DNA of 64,000 bases, taken from NCBI GenBank assembly GCA_965602035.1, contig OZ271919.1:2728001-2792000 (forward strand), read 5' to 3'. Positions 16,848-24,166 of the stretch are shown here, in pieces; the first letter of the stretch is position 1, and each line of letters begins with the position of its first letter. Under the pieces are notes generated by a model. The model was not told the origin of the DNA. It did no database searches and worked only from the letters and a program-made list of their open reading frames with translations. The stretch comes from Natronospirillum sp965602035 (GTDB lineage Bacteria > Pseudomonadota > Gammaproteobacteria > Pseudomonadales > Natronospirillaceae). Both the position numbers and the translations under genes were made by a program.

Positions 16848-18338
16848 ATGATGCAACTCGGACACCTTATCAACGGCGTGCACCGGAGTGGAAAAGGTCG
16901 CTCCGAGAGCCTGTATAACCCGTCCACCGGCGAAATCACGGGCCAGGTAAACCTGGCTGACAAGGCGCTGGTGGAGGAAGCCATTGCCGCGGCAAAAGGT
17001 GCGTTTCCCGAATGGCGAGCCACGCCGCCGGCGAAACGTGCCCGAATAATGTTCAAGTTCAAGGATCTGTTGGAACAGCATGCAGAGGAGATTGCCTCTC
17101 TGATCGGGCAGGAGCATGGAAAAATCCGGCACGATGCACTCGGGGAACTGCAGCGAGGCATTGAGAATGTTGAATTTGCCTGTGGTGCGCCGGATTTACT
17201 GAAAGGCGAGTACAGCAAGAATACGGGGCCGGGAATCGATGCCTGGAGCGAGTTTCAACCGCTTGGTGTTGTTGCTGGCATCACGCCGTTCAATTTCCCG
17301 GCGATGGTGCCTCTCTGGATGTACCCGATCGCCATTGCCTGCGGCAATACGTTCGTTCTGAAACCATCAGAGCGGGACCCGACCTCAACGCTGTTTATTG
17401 CGAACCTCGCCCATGAGGCAGGGCTACCGCCCGGCGTGCTCAATGTCGTCAACGGCGACAAGGAAGCGGTCGACGCCCTGATAGACAATCCCGCAGTTCA
17501 GGCAGTCAGCTTTGTCGGCTCCACGCCCGTTGCCGAGACGATATACAGCCGGTCCTGCGCAAACGGCAAACGCTGTCAGGCACTCGGTGGTGCCAAGAAC
17601 CACGCGGTCGTGATGCCTGATGCCGACATGGAGCATGTCGCCAGGTCTCTGGCTGGGGCGGCGTTTGGATCGTCAGGGGAACGGTGCATGGCGATATCGG
17701 TCGCTGTCACCGTCGGTGAGGATGCCGCAGAAGAATTAGTCGCCCGGCTGAAGAGCCAGATGAACGAACTGAAGGTGGGTGTCTATTCTGATGACAAGAA
17801 TGATTTCGGGCCGCTGATAACGAGCGAACATAGAGCGAGCGTACTGGGGCATATCGACCGGGCTGAAGCGGACGGGGCGGACGTGGTTGTCGACGGCCGG
17901 AAACTGGCTGCTGATGCTGGCCTCGGCGGGTTTTTTGTCGGTGGTACCTTGATCGATCGCGTACGCCCGGATATGGACTGCTATAACAAAGAGATTTTCG
18001 GGCCGGTCCTGTTAGTAGTCAGAACCGAAGACCTGGATGAAGCGATGACACTGATCAATAATCATGAGTACGGCAACGGAACCTGTATCTATACCCGGGA
18101 TGGTGAGGCGGCACGTTATTTCACCGACAAGATCGAGGTCGGCATGGTTGGCGTCAATGTTCCTCTGCCGGTGCCGGTTTCCTACCATAGCTTTGGCGGC
18201 TGGAAGCGGTCACTTTTTGGTGACCTCGATATCTACGGGCCTGATGCGGTCAGATTCTACACCCGCCGAAAAACAGTGACGCAGCGCTGGCCCTCCGGTG
18301 GCGTGAGAGAGCAGGCGACGTTTTCGTTTCCGTCCTGA
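16848..18338 (+). CDS. mmsA: CoA-acylating methylmalonate-semialdehyde dehydrogenase
   Basis: A 496-residue aldehyde dehydrogenase. The catalytic Cys280 is in GSSGERCMA. The usual general-base Glu segment (ELGGK) is replaced by ALGGAKNHAVVMPDAD (246-260), which is the hallmark of MMSDH, an enzyme that uses CoA in place of water. Products are propionyl-CoA or acetyl-CoA plus CO2 and NADH. The gene is 37 bp behind the transaminase that makes its substrate. Its stop lies 50 bp from the convergent LysR gene. The length matches MmsA/IolA proteins. Confidence 0.95.
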   Translation: MMQLGHLINGVHRSGKGRSESLYNPSTGEITGQVNLADKALVEEAIAAAKGAFPEWRATPPAKRARIMFKFKDLLEQHAEEIASLIGQEHGKIRHDALGELQRGIENVEFACGAPDLLKGEYSKNTGPGIDAWSEFQPLGVVAGITPFNFPAMVPLWMYPIAIACGNTFVLKPSERDPTSTLFIANLAHEAGLPPGVLNVVNGDKEAVDALIDNPAVQAVSFVGSTPVAETIYSRSCANGKRCQALGGAKNHAVVMPDADMEHVARSLAGAAFGSSGERCMAISVAVTVGEDAAEELVARLKSQMNELKVGVYSDDKNDFGPLITSEHRASVLGHIDRAEADGADVVVDGRKLAADAGLGGFFVGGTLIDRVRPDMDCYNKEIFGPVLLVVRTEDLDEAMTLINNHEYGNGTCIYTRDGEAARYFTDKIEVGMVGVNVPLPVPVSYHSFGGWKRSLFGDLDIYGPDAVRFYTRRKTVTQRWPSGGVREQATFSFPS

Positions 18339-18388
18339 GCAGGAGGTATTAATTGTGCGGTAGCCTGGGGTAGGGCGGAGACGGCTCG

Positions 18389-19324
18389 CTACGTGGTTTT
18401 GTTCTGCTGCAGCGTTAGCCGTTTTACCTCGTCAAGATAGGTCTCCAATACCAGGTTATGCGGTGCGCTCTTGCTGTATATGGTGCAGAACTCGGTGTCG
18501 TAACTGAATAAAGCCGGGTTAATTGCTTTGAGCTTGCCATCCCTTACCCACCGCTCGGCATAATGGTTCGGCAGAAATCCGATATAACAGCCGGAAAGTA
18601 CCAGAAACGCAATGCCCTCCCGGTCTGTGGCTGAGGCCGACACATTGAGCGCCTCGTGCTTTTTCTTTATCTCAGGCGACTGGACATAGGCAGGAGCGAC
18701 CGCATCATATTGCTTCACCTCGGCTTCAGACGCATTCTCGCTGCCGAACAGCGGGTGACCCGATGAGCAATAAAGCTGTGAATGCTCGCTGTAGAGGGGT
18801 AGGTAACCCAGCCCGGAAAGGGGGTTATACATGGGAATTACCCCGGTATGCAGGCTTCCCTTAAGCACGGCAACTTCAATGTCGTTCGGTGGAATCATCC
18901 GAATGTTTATGTAGACGTCCGGCCCACGTTGTTTAAGTGCACTCAGCGCGTCTGTGATGATCATTTCGGGCATGCTGACCAGGTTATCGGTGATGCCGAT
19001 GTTCAGTTCACCTTTCAACCACTTGTGCAGGCTGTTAACGCGGGTGCGGAAGCCTTCGACCGACGCCAGTAACTGCAATACGGCTTCATAGACTTCGGTG
19101 CCGGCATCGGTCAGTGAAAATCCGCTTCTGCCCCTCTGGCAGAGCTTCAGACCAATTCTCGCCTCCAGGTCACCGATCGCCATGCTGATGGCCGCGCGGG
19201 AAATGTTCAGCTCTACCTCAGCGGCAGAAAACCCGCCGCAATCGACCACTACCCGGAAAATCCGGAGCAGTCTGAGGTCCGCGTCTTTCAGTTGACCCGT
19301 AAATTCGCGTTTTCGTGGTGACAA
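18389..19324 (-). CDS. LysR-family transcriptional regulator
   Basis: A 311-residue regulator. The N-terminal winged HTH (about residues 12-72) shows LRIFRVVVDCGGFSAAEVELN and SRAAISMAIGDLEARIG, where the recognition helix lies. The C-terminal part is a periplasmic-binding-protein-like effector domain. It lies 234 bp downstream of the TctC-type gene on the same strand and is the last gene of the hydrolase-TctC group, which it may control. An AT-rich inverted repeat 55-78 bp upstream (19379-19402) is a good candidate autoregulatory site. The N-terminal stretch MSPRKREFTGQLKD is longer than usual. Confidence 0.92.
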   Translation of the reverse strand: MSPRKREFTGQLKDADLRLLRIFRVVVDCGGFSAAEVELNISRAAISMAIGDLEARIGLKLCQRGRSGFSLTDAGTEVYEAVLQLLASVEGFRTRVNSLHKWLKGELNIGITDNLVSMPEMIITDALSALKQRGPDVYINIRMIPPNDIEVAVLKGSLHTGVIPMYNPLSGLGYLPLYSEHSQLYCSSGHPLFGSENASEAEVKQYDAVAPAYVQSPEIKKKHEALNVSASATDREGIAFLVLSGCYIGFLPNHYAERWVRDGKLKAINPALFSYDTEFCTIYSKSAPHNLVLETYLDEVKRLTLQQNKTT

Positions 19325-19378
19325 AAGAAATTCTCCGCCGAATATCGTTTTAACTGGATTCTAATTAAGATCCGGCGA

Positions 19379-19402
19379 TTTATTAAATTTATACTTAATA
19401 AA
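19379..19402. promoter_or_regulatory. AT-rich inverted repeat upstream of lysR
   Basis: TTTATTAA at 19379-19386 and TTAATAAA at 19395-19402 are perfect inverted arms with eight bases between them, in a very AT-rich patch of an otherwise GC-rich region. This is the size and form of a LysR box (T-N11-A type). It lies 55-78 bp before the LysR start codon. Confidence 0.45.
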
Positions 19403-19494
19403 ATGTTTTTACTGTAGCTTCAGGTTAACCAAACTGTCTTGATACGGGACTTGTTATCCTGAAGTCATTCTCGCCGCGCCAGCAATGCTGGGTA

Positions 19495-19535
19495 CGATGG
19501 TCCTTGCGAATGAGTCGTCTTCGCCCGGACCATCG
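19495..19535. terminator. Long hairpin downstream of the TctC-type gene
   Basis: CGATGGTCC (19495-19503) and GGACCATCG (19527-19535) form a 9-bp stem; an inner GCGAA/TTCGC stem continues it after a two-base internal loop. It lies 24 bp past the stop of the minus-strand TctC-type gene. No T-run follows, so a Rho-independent terminator is uncertain; it may protect the 3' end or separate tctC from lysR. Confidence 0.4.
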
Positions 19536-19558
19536 CCATTACCCGCGGTATACGGACA

Positions 19559-20566
19559 TTAACTGCCTTCAAACGCCTCAATGACTGAGTCTGGCGCATT
19601 CAGCGTGGCCTCGTAGAGCTCCATCACCTCTTCCGGGCCCGCGTAGTCAATGGGCCGCTGCAACCGCTCGGCTTCTGCCAGGAGCTCCGGGTCTTCAAGG
19701 GCTGCTTTGAACGCGTCCTGAAGGATCTTTACCCGATCCTCGGGAACGCCCGGGCCGGTCATGAATGGCCGGCTGGCGACCCGGCTGGCCATCTGCACCT
19801 GGGCCAGGCTGAGCGCATCGCCTTCCAGGTGATCACGGAGATCATCGACGTGGGCCAGGTCGCGGGCATTGCCCAGTTTGGCAAAGACCTTAAAGCCTTC
19901 ATCCTCTATCAGGTCGCGAACGCTGGAATACGAGCCTGACATACCGGGCACTTCTCCACGCAGCACGGCCAGCGCCTGATCGCTGCCCCCCTCGTAACCG
20001 GTCACCACATCCACATCATAACCGCCAGCCTGGAAAATCAGCATAGACACATAGGTGCCACCGGAGCGCCCGCTGGCGGAGAATGTGAAAGTGCCGTCGT
20101 ATTCCTTGAGGTCTTGCAGATTGTTGACAGGAACATCCGGGCCGGACATGTAGACGGCCGTGTCTGATGCAGCACTGCCCAGCAGATTGAACTCCCGGAC
20201 ATCGTAGTTCACGCCCCGAACCCCGACGCGTTGTGCAAACGCCAGGTCCCGGGAGGCGATCAGTATCTCGGTGCCGTCCTGAGGCGCTGCATTGAACATG
20301 TAATTGGTTGCTATCATTCCACCCGCCCCGGGGCGGTTTACCGCGATAACGTTTGGCTCACCCGGGATGTATTTGCCGATATAGCGGGCGACCAGGCGAC
20401 CGTATTCGTCATATCCGCCACCCGGAGTCGACCGAATGACGACAGATAGCGTTTTACCTTCGTAGAAGTTGTCCTGCGCAATGGCCGAGGGTACCAGGGC
20501 AGCGGCCCCAAGACCCAGAACACAGGCAGAGAGGGCCGAACTGATTGCTCGTTGTATTTTTGTCAT
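19559..20566 (-). CDS. TctC/Bug-type periplasmic substrate-binding protein (tripartite tricarboxylate transporter family)
   Basis: A 335-residue periplasmic binding protein. The signal peptide runs through ALSACVLGLGAAALVPSAIAQ. The mature start FYEGKTLSVVIRSTPGGGYD and VNRPGAGGMIATNYMF are the two conserved ligand-binding loops of the Bug/TctC family, which bind carboxylates. ATG 20566 is chosen because GGAGG is six bases upstream; a GTG at 20578 is in frame. No TctA or TctB membrane subunit is present nearby, so this is an orphan receptor that must work with a transporter encoded elsewhere or serve as a sensor. It follows the two hydrolase genes on the same strand after 176 bp. Confidence 0.87.
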   Translation of the reverse strand: MTKIQRAISSALSACVLGLGAAALVPSAIAQDNFYEGKTLSVVIRSTPGGGYDEYGRLVARYIGKYIPGEPNVIAVNRPGAGGMIATNYMFNAAPQDGTEILIASRDLAFAQRVGVRGVNYDVREFNLLGSAASDTAVYMSGPDVPVNNLQDLKEYDGTFTFSASGRSGGTYVSMLIFQAGGYDVDVVTGYEGGSDQALAVLRGEVPGMSGSYSSVRDLIEDEGFKVFAKLGNARDLAHVDDLRDHLEGDALSLAQVQMASRVASRPFMTGPGVPEDRVKILQDAFKAALEDPELLAEAERLQRPIDYAGPEEVMELYEATLNAPDSVIEAFEGS

Positions 20567-20590
20567 AATTGCCTCCACAGCGTTTTTTGC

Positions 20591-20605
20591 ACGTGATTTT
20601 CACGT
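20591..20605. promoter_or_regulatory. Inverted repeat upstream of the TctC-type gene
   Basis: ACGTGA at 20591-20596 and TCACGT at 20600-20605 form a perfect 6-bp inverted repeat with a three-base spacer. It lies about 25 bp before the TctC-type ATG, where a repressor could block transcription. The binding protein is unknown; the nearby LysR is one option. Confidence 0.3.
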
Positions 20606-20618
20606 ATTTGCAGGTACT

Positions 20619-20637
20619 CTGTCCGGTGGCCGGACAG
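20619..20637. terminator. Hairpin between hydrolase 1 and the TctC-type gene
   Basis: CTGTCCGG and CCGGACAG form an 8-bp stem with a three-base loop. A second weaker hairpin (CTGGTA/TACCAG) lies just beyond, nearer the hydrolase stop. No U-tract is seen. It may partly end transcription after the hydrolases or stabilise the processed message. Confidence 0.35.
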
Positions 20638-20742
20638 TCCTATCAGAGCTGGTAAGTCCCATACCAGTTGTCCACAACCAACCATCGATCAATTCAGTGC
20701 ATTCATCAGACGGCGGGATATCGGATTCATTCCTCTGGCGCC

Positions 20743-22128
20743 TTACTGCCGGGGTTCGTCATCATGGAAGAACCCCTGTTTCACAGCGTCCACAAACAAA
20801 GAAACGGCCACCGGTGTAACCCCTTCTGGCAGGCCGGGTTCGGGAGTGGTGTAGGTGTGTACGCCGGCTCCAAGTCGGGTGAGCGCCGTGCGCGGTGCCG
20901 GGCTCATCCGGGCGAACATGGGAAGAATGACTTCATCGTAGACTTCCGGGCTATGGTCCCGGCTATCTTTGGTGATGATAAAGTAGAAAGGCGGAACGGG
21001 TTTGACCCCTTCGCCACTCAGTTCTCGGGTGTAGCCGATAAACCGGTCTACCAGGCGATCTGTTTCTGACGCTGTCATGCCCAGCCGCTCGGCCGAAGTA
21101 ATAGCCGCCTCTTTGAGAGACTGCTCAATATTGTGGGTGACAATGTATTCTGCCTTGAACTGTGGCCGGCGCCTGGCGGACTCCCATTTGTCAAAAAGCT
21201 CCTCCATCAATGATGGCAGGCGCATTAATGCAGCAGGTCCTTCCTGTCCCAGCGCTTCCGGACCCTTGTACCGGGCCAGGTCCCGCCAGGTGCGAATATA
21301 GAGGTCTGTGAATGGGTCCTTCCAGGGGTCACCTTTGGGGCGGGTTTGCTCGTAGCCTTCGATCTTTCCGCTATTGCCGCCCCATATGTGCTTTTGCTCG
21401 TTGATGTATCCGAACGAGGAGTTCTCCAGTGCAAATACGCCGCGCACGTTTTCCACGCGCTGTGACAGCATGGAAACAAATGGGCCACCTGTTGAGTGTC
21501 CATGCACGAAGACCGACCAATCGGCAACCGGGAAGTGGCGCGAGCAGGCTTCCTTCATGCCGGTCTCAAAAGCGGCCGGCCATGCGGCCATCCGGGCATG
21601 GAAGCGGGTGCCTTTGCGGGCACGCGCGTGAAGCCGGCGACCGTACTTGTGCCGCTTGCCTTCATCGACGACGAGTTCATATTCATCCGGAGAAACGGTT
21701 TCGCCTTCTACCCAGATCGGAGTTCGAACGACACCGTCTCCATGGACGGTATCACCGGGCCAGTCTCGGCTGTCATCCGGCAGGTAGTGTCGCCCCGGAA
21801 AACTCATGGTGACCACTTTGATGCCGAACCGCGATGCAAAAACCTCGGCCAGCGGCCGCATCGACTTGAAATCTCCGGCGCCACCGTGGAGCAGGAACAT
21901 ACCGACGAATTTGCCGTCGGGTCCTTTGAGGCGATCCGAGTCAGCGGCCGGTTCTGTGACTTCGACGCCAATGTCCCATTCCAGGCCAAGCTCCGCTATT
22001 CTGAATATGTCTTCACTGACGTGAGTCGCTATTGGACTGGTATCCAGCACATGCTCAGACTGGGTAATTACATCGTCGCGGAGAACAAATTTCGGCGGTG
22101 CCCACTGGCTTTCGACCTGTGCGTTCAT
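20743..22128 (-). CDS. Alpha/beta hydrolase, paralogue 1
   Basis: A 461-residue alpha/beta-fold hydrolase. The oxyanion segment LLHGGAGD is at 80-86, the nucleophile elbow GHSTGGP has Ser212, and the catalytic His is probably in LGAGVHTYTTPEPG near residue 430. The insert between the first strands and the elbow (about 130 residues, including SRDWPGDT and RTPIW) is unusually long. It is clearly paralogous to the gene immediately upstream, with shared blocks TRTWRDLARYKGPEALG-type and PQFKAEYIVTHNIE, and the two reading frames overlap by 4 bp. No signal peptide is seen, so it is cytoplasmic. Substrate unknown; an ester, lactone or amide is plausible. Confidence 0.8.
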   Translation of the reverse strand: MNAQVESQWAPPKFVLRDDVITQSEHVLDTSPIATHVSEDIFRIAELGLEWDIGVEVTEPAADSDRLKGPDGKFVGMFLLHGGAGDFKSMRPLAEVFASRFGIKVVTMSFPGRHYLPDDSRDWPGDTVHGDGVVRTPIWVEGETVSPDEYELVVDEGKRHKYGRRLHARARKGTRFHARMAAWPAAFETGMKEACSRHFPVADWSVFVHGHSTGGPFVSMLSQRVENVRGVFALENSSFGYINEQKHIWGGNSGKIEGYEQTRPKGDPWKDPFTDLYIRTWRDLARYKGPEALGQEGPAALMRLPSLMEELFDKWESARRRPQFKAEYIVTHNIEQSLKEAAITSAERLGMTASETDRLVDRFIGYTRELSGEGVKPVPPFYFIITKDSRDHSPEVYDEVILPMFARMSPAPRTALTRLGAGVHTYTTPEPGLPEGVTPVAVSLFVDAVKQGFFHDDEPRQ

Positions 22129-23483
22129 TGGAAATACCCATCCATTATCGCGTCATGGTTGATTTTGGCGGCGACCGGGGCGACGCCGCCGGGTAAGTCG
22201 GGTTCCGGCTGCCAGTAACTGTGTACACCCGCACCAAGTTGAACCAGTCTCACCTTGGTGGCGGGCGCCAGCTCCTTGAAAGAGGGAATGATGACCTCTC
22301 GATACACGTCGATGTTGTGATCGCGGCTGTCTTTGGCGATCGTGATCAGCACCGGCGGCACGGGGCGTGCGTCACTGCCCGACAACGGGTGGGGGTAGCC
22401 GGCGTACCGGTCTTCAAGCGCTTGCGCCTCCACTTCCGACATGCCCAGATGGTCTGCTGTTGCCCGTGCTGCGGCACGCAGAGACGACTCGATATTGTGC
22501 GTAATAATATACTCAGCCTTGAACTGTGGTCGTTTCTTTGCCGCTTCCCAACTTTCCAGAACTTCTTCCATAAGCCAGGGCAGGCGCATCAGCGCTTCGG
22601 GACCTTCACGACCCAGCGCCTCAGGCCCTCTGTACCGCGCCAGGTCGCGCCAGGATCGTATATACAACTCATTGAACGGGTCATTGCGTGGAGCCGGTTT
22701 CGTACTCACCCGCTCGTAGCCACTGATCTTGCCTAATGATCCGGACCAGGCGTGCTGTCGAGCCTGGATCACACCAAATGGGGAATGCTCGACAGCGAGG
22801 ACGCCCTTCATGTTGGGAACACGCTGAGACATCATGAAGATGTGTGGCCCACCGGTAGAGTGCCCCGTCCCGTAAATAGAGAATTCTTGCTCAGGCAAGT
22901 GGCGGCGCATCGCCTCCCGGGCGCCAACCTCATACGCAGCAGGCCAACCTGCCATGCGCAGGTAAAACAGTGAACCCGGTTTTGCGCGGGCGACAGTGCG
23001 ACGGCCATAACGGGTTCGTTTTGACTCGTCAGTATCCACATCGTACTGATCAGACGTGATGGCTTCGCCGATTTTCCAGATGGGTGTGCGAACGGTGCCG
23101 TCCGGCTTGATGGTATCTCCCGGCCAATCGCGGCTCGGGTCGTCAAGGTAGAGTCGCCCGGGCAGGCTCATCGACACCACTTTATGACCGAGTCGGGCAT
23201 AAGCCCTGGCGACCGGCGCCATCAACTTGTAATCACCGGAGCCGCCATGAAGCATAAAGATGCCGATTTTCTTTCCGTCGGGCCCAACCGCTTGATCGGA
23301 GGCTTCTTTCGGTTGATAGATGCCAACGCCGAAATCCCATTCAAGACCCAATGATTCAACCCGGAATATATCCTCGGTCTCATCCAGTTCGATGGGGTTT
23401 GAGTTCAAAAGCTGCTTTGAGATGTCAATAACGCTTTCGCGGTCAAGGTTGGAATAGGTGTTGCTCAGGTCGATTCCAGTCAT
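22125..23483 (-). CDS. Alpha/beta hydrolase, paralogue 2
   Basis: A 452-residue sister of the preceding hydrolase and the first gene of the group. It has MLHGGSGD at 78-85, the nucleophile elbow GTGHSTGGP with Ser209, and LGAGVHSYWQPEPDLPGG near the C-terminus with the likely catalytic His. Similarity to paralogue 1 spans the full length, pointing to an in-place duplication. Both keep the full apparent catalytic set, so neither looks like a dead copy. Divergent substrate ranges or a heteromeric enzyme are both possible. The 248 bp upstream include an AT-rich stretch (23620-23670) that may hold the promoter and a LysR-type site. Confidence 0.8.
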   Translation of the reverse strand: MTGIDLSNTYSNLDRESVIDISKQLLNSNPIELDETEDIFRVESLGLEWDFGVGIYQPKEASDQAVGPDGKKIGIFMLHGGSGDYKLMAPVARAYARLGHKVVSMSLPGRLYLDDPSRDWPGDTIKPDGTVRTPIWKIGEAITSDQYDVDTDESKRTRYGRRTVARAKPGSLFYLRMAGWPAAYEVGAREAMRRHLPEQEFSIYGTGHSTGGPHIFMMSQRVPNMKGVLAVEHSPFGVIQARQHAWSGSLGKISGYERVSTKPAPRNDPFNELYIRSWRDLARYRGPEALGREGPEALMRLPWLMEEVLESWEAAKKRPQFKAEYIITHNIESSLRAAARATADHLGMSEVEAQALEDRYAGYPHPLSGSDARPVPPVLITIAKDSRDHNIDVYREVIIPSFKELAPATKVRLVQLGAGVHSYWQPEPDLPGGVAPVAAKINHDAIMDGYFQ

Positions 23484-23731
23484 ATAGGTGTCTACAGCTC
23501 CACTGATGCTGAAGGGGGCCGGTCGAAATTACTGGCGCAATTCGGTGTTCAAGGTGGTCGGGGTGTTCATCTGGCGCGCCAGCCGTCCCTCTTTTTTCAA
23601 GAGCATGGATCAGCCGTTGAGCAAGTTAAATTGCTTATTATTTATTTAAAAACAAGTAAAAGGTTAACTATCGCTCTGGAGAGCGTATTAGCCGAAGGCT
23701 GGCCTGAAGTGGTTGTGATGACGGGTTACGT

Positions 23732-23977
23732 TCAGCCCACCCGCGGTTTCGCCCTGAAGCACTGTGGACACAGACAGGCGCTGTCGTCGTCGACATCACC
23801 GGTATCCCGAACAGGCTCACCCATGCACCAGCAGGCGGAAGATGATTTGCCGGCTGCCATGGCACAGCCGGACGGGGCACCACATTCCGGGCAGCGTGAT
23901 TCAGAGACTGTGGCACTGAATTGGTACAGTGCGGAAAGGGTGGGGTCTAACACCTGTGGCCTGGATTCTGTGCCCAT
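23732..23977 (-). CDS. Cysteine-rich CWC-family small protein
   Basis: The C-terminal 55 residues match the cysteine-rich CWC family: CPECGAPSGCAMAAGKSS, then ACWCM, then CLCPQCF. The Cys pairs would bind a metal, probably zinc. The start is uncertain: ATG 23977 gives 81 residues, but the family core begins about 27 residues later, and no strong ribosome site marks any start. An overlapping plus-strand open frame (23631-24134) has no recognisable features. These proteins are small, cytoplasmic and of unknown role. Confidence 0.65.
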   Translation of the reverse strand: MGTESRPQVLDPTLSALYQFSATVSESRCPECGAPSGCAMAAGKSSSACWCMGEPVRDTGDVDDDSACLCPQCFRAKPRVG

Positions 23978-24166
23978 CGGGTGGTGTGTTCCTCTGTGGC
24001 TGGCGGTTGTCGCAGCACTCCCCGACCCGGCGAACGGTCGGTGGTTCAGGGCCGCCAATGCTGTGTTGATCGATACCCTTGATGCTAGGGTTAATTCGCG
24101 CGTCACGCAATCCGGGAATCAACGACCAGAGTGAACAAGAGCCGGTTCTTGAGCAGGAGGTTAAGA

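Noticed and set aside
23631..24134. 167-residue plus-strand open frame between the hydrolases and GH116
   Set aside because: The opposite strand encodes the recognisable CWC cysteine motif, while this frame shows nothing; the strong AGGAGG site belongs to the GH116 start at 24167.
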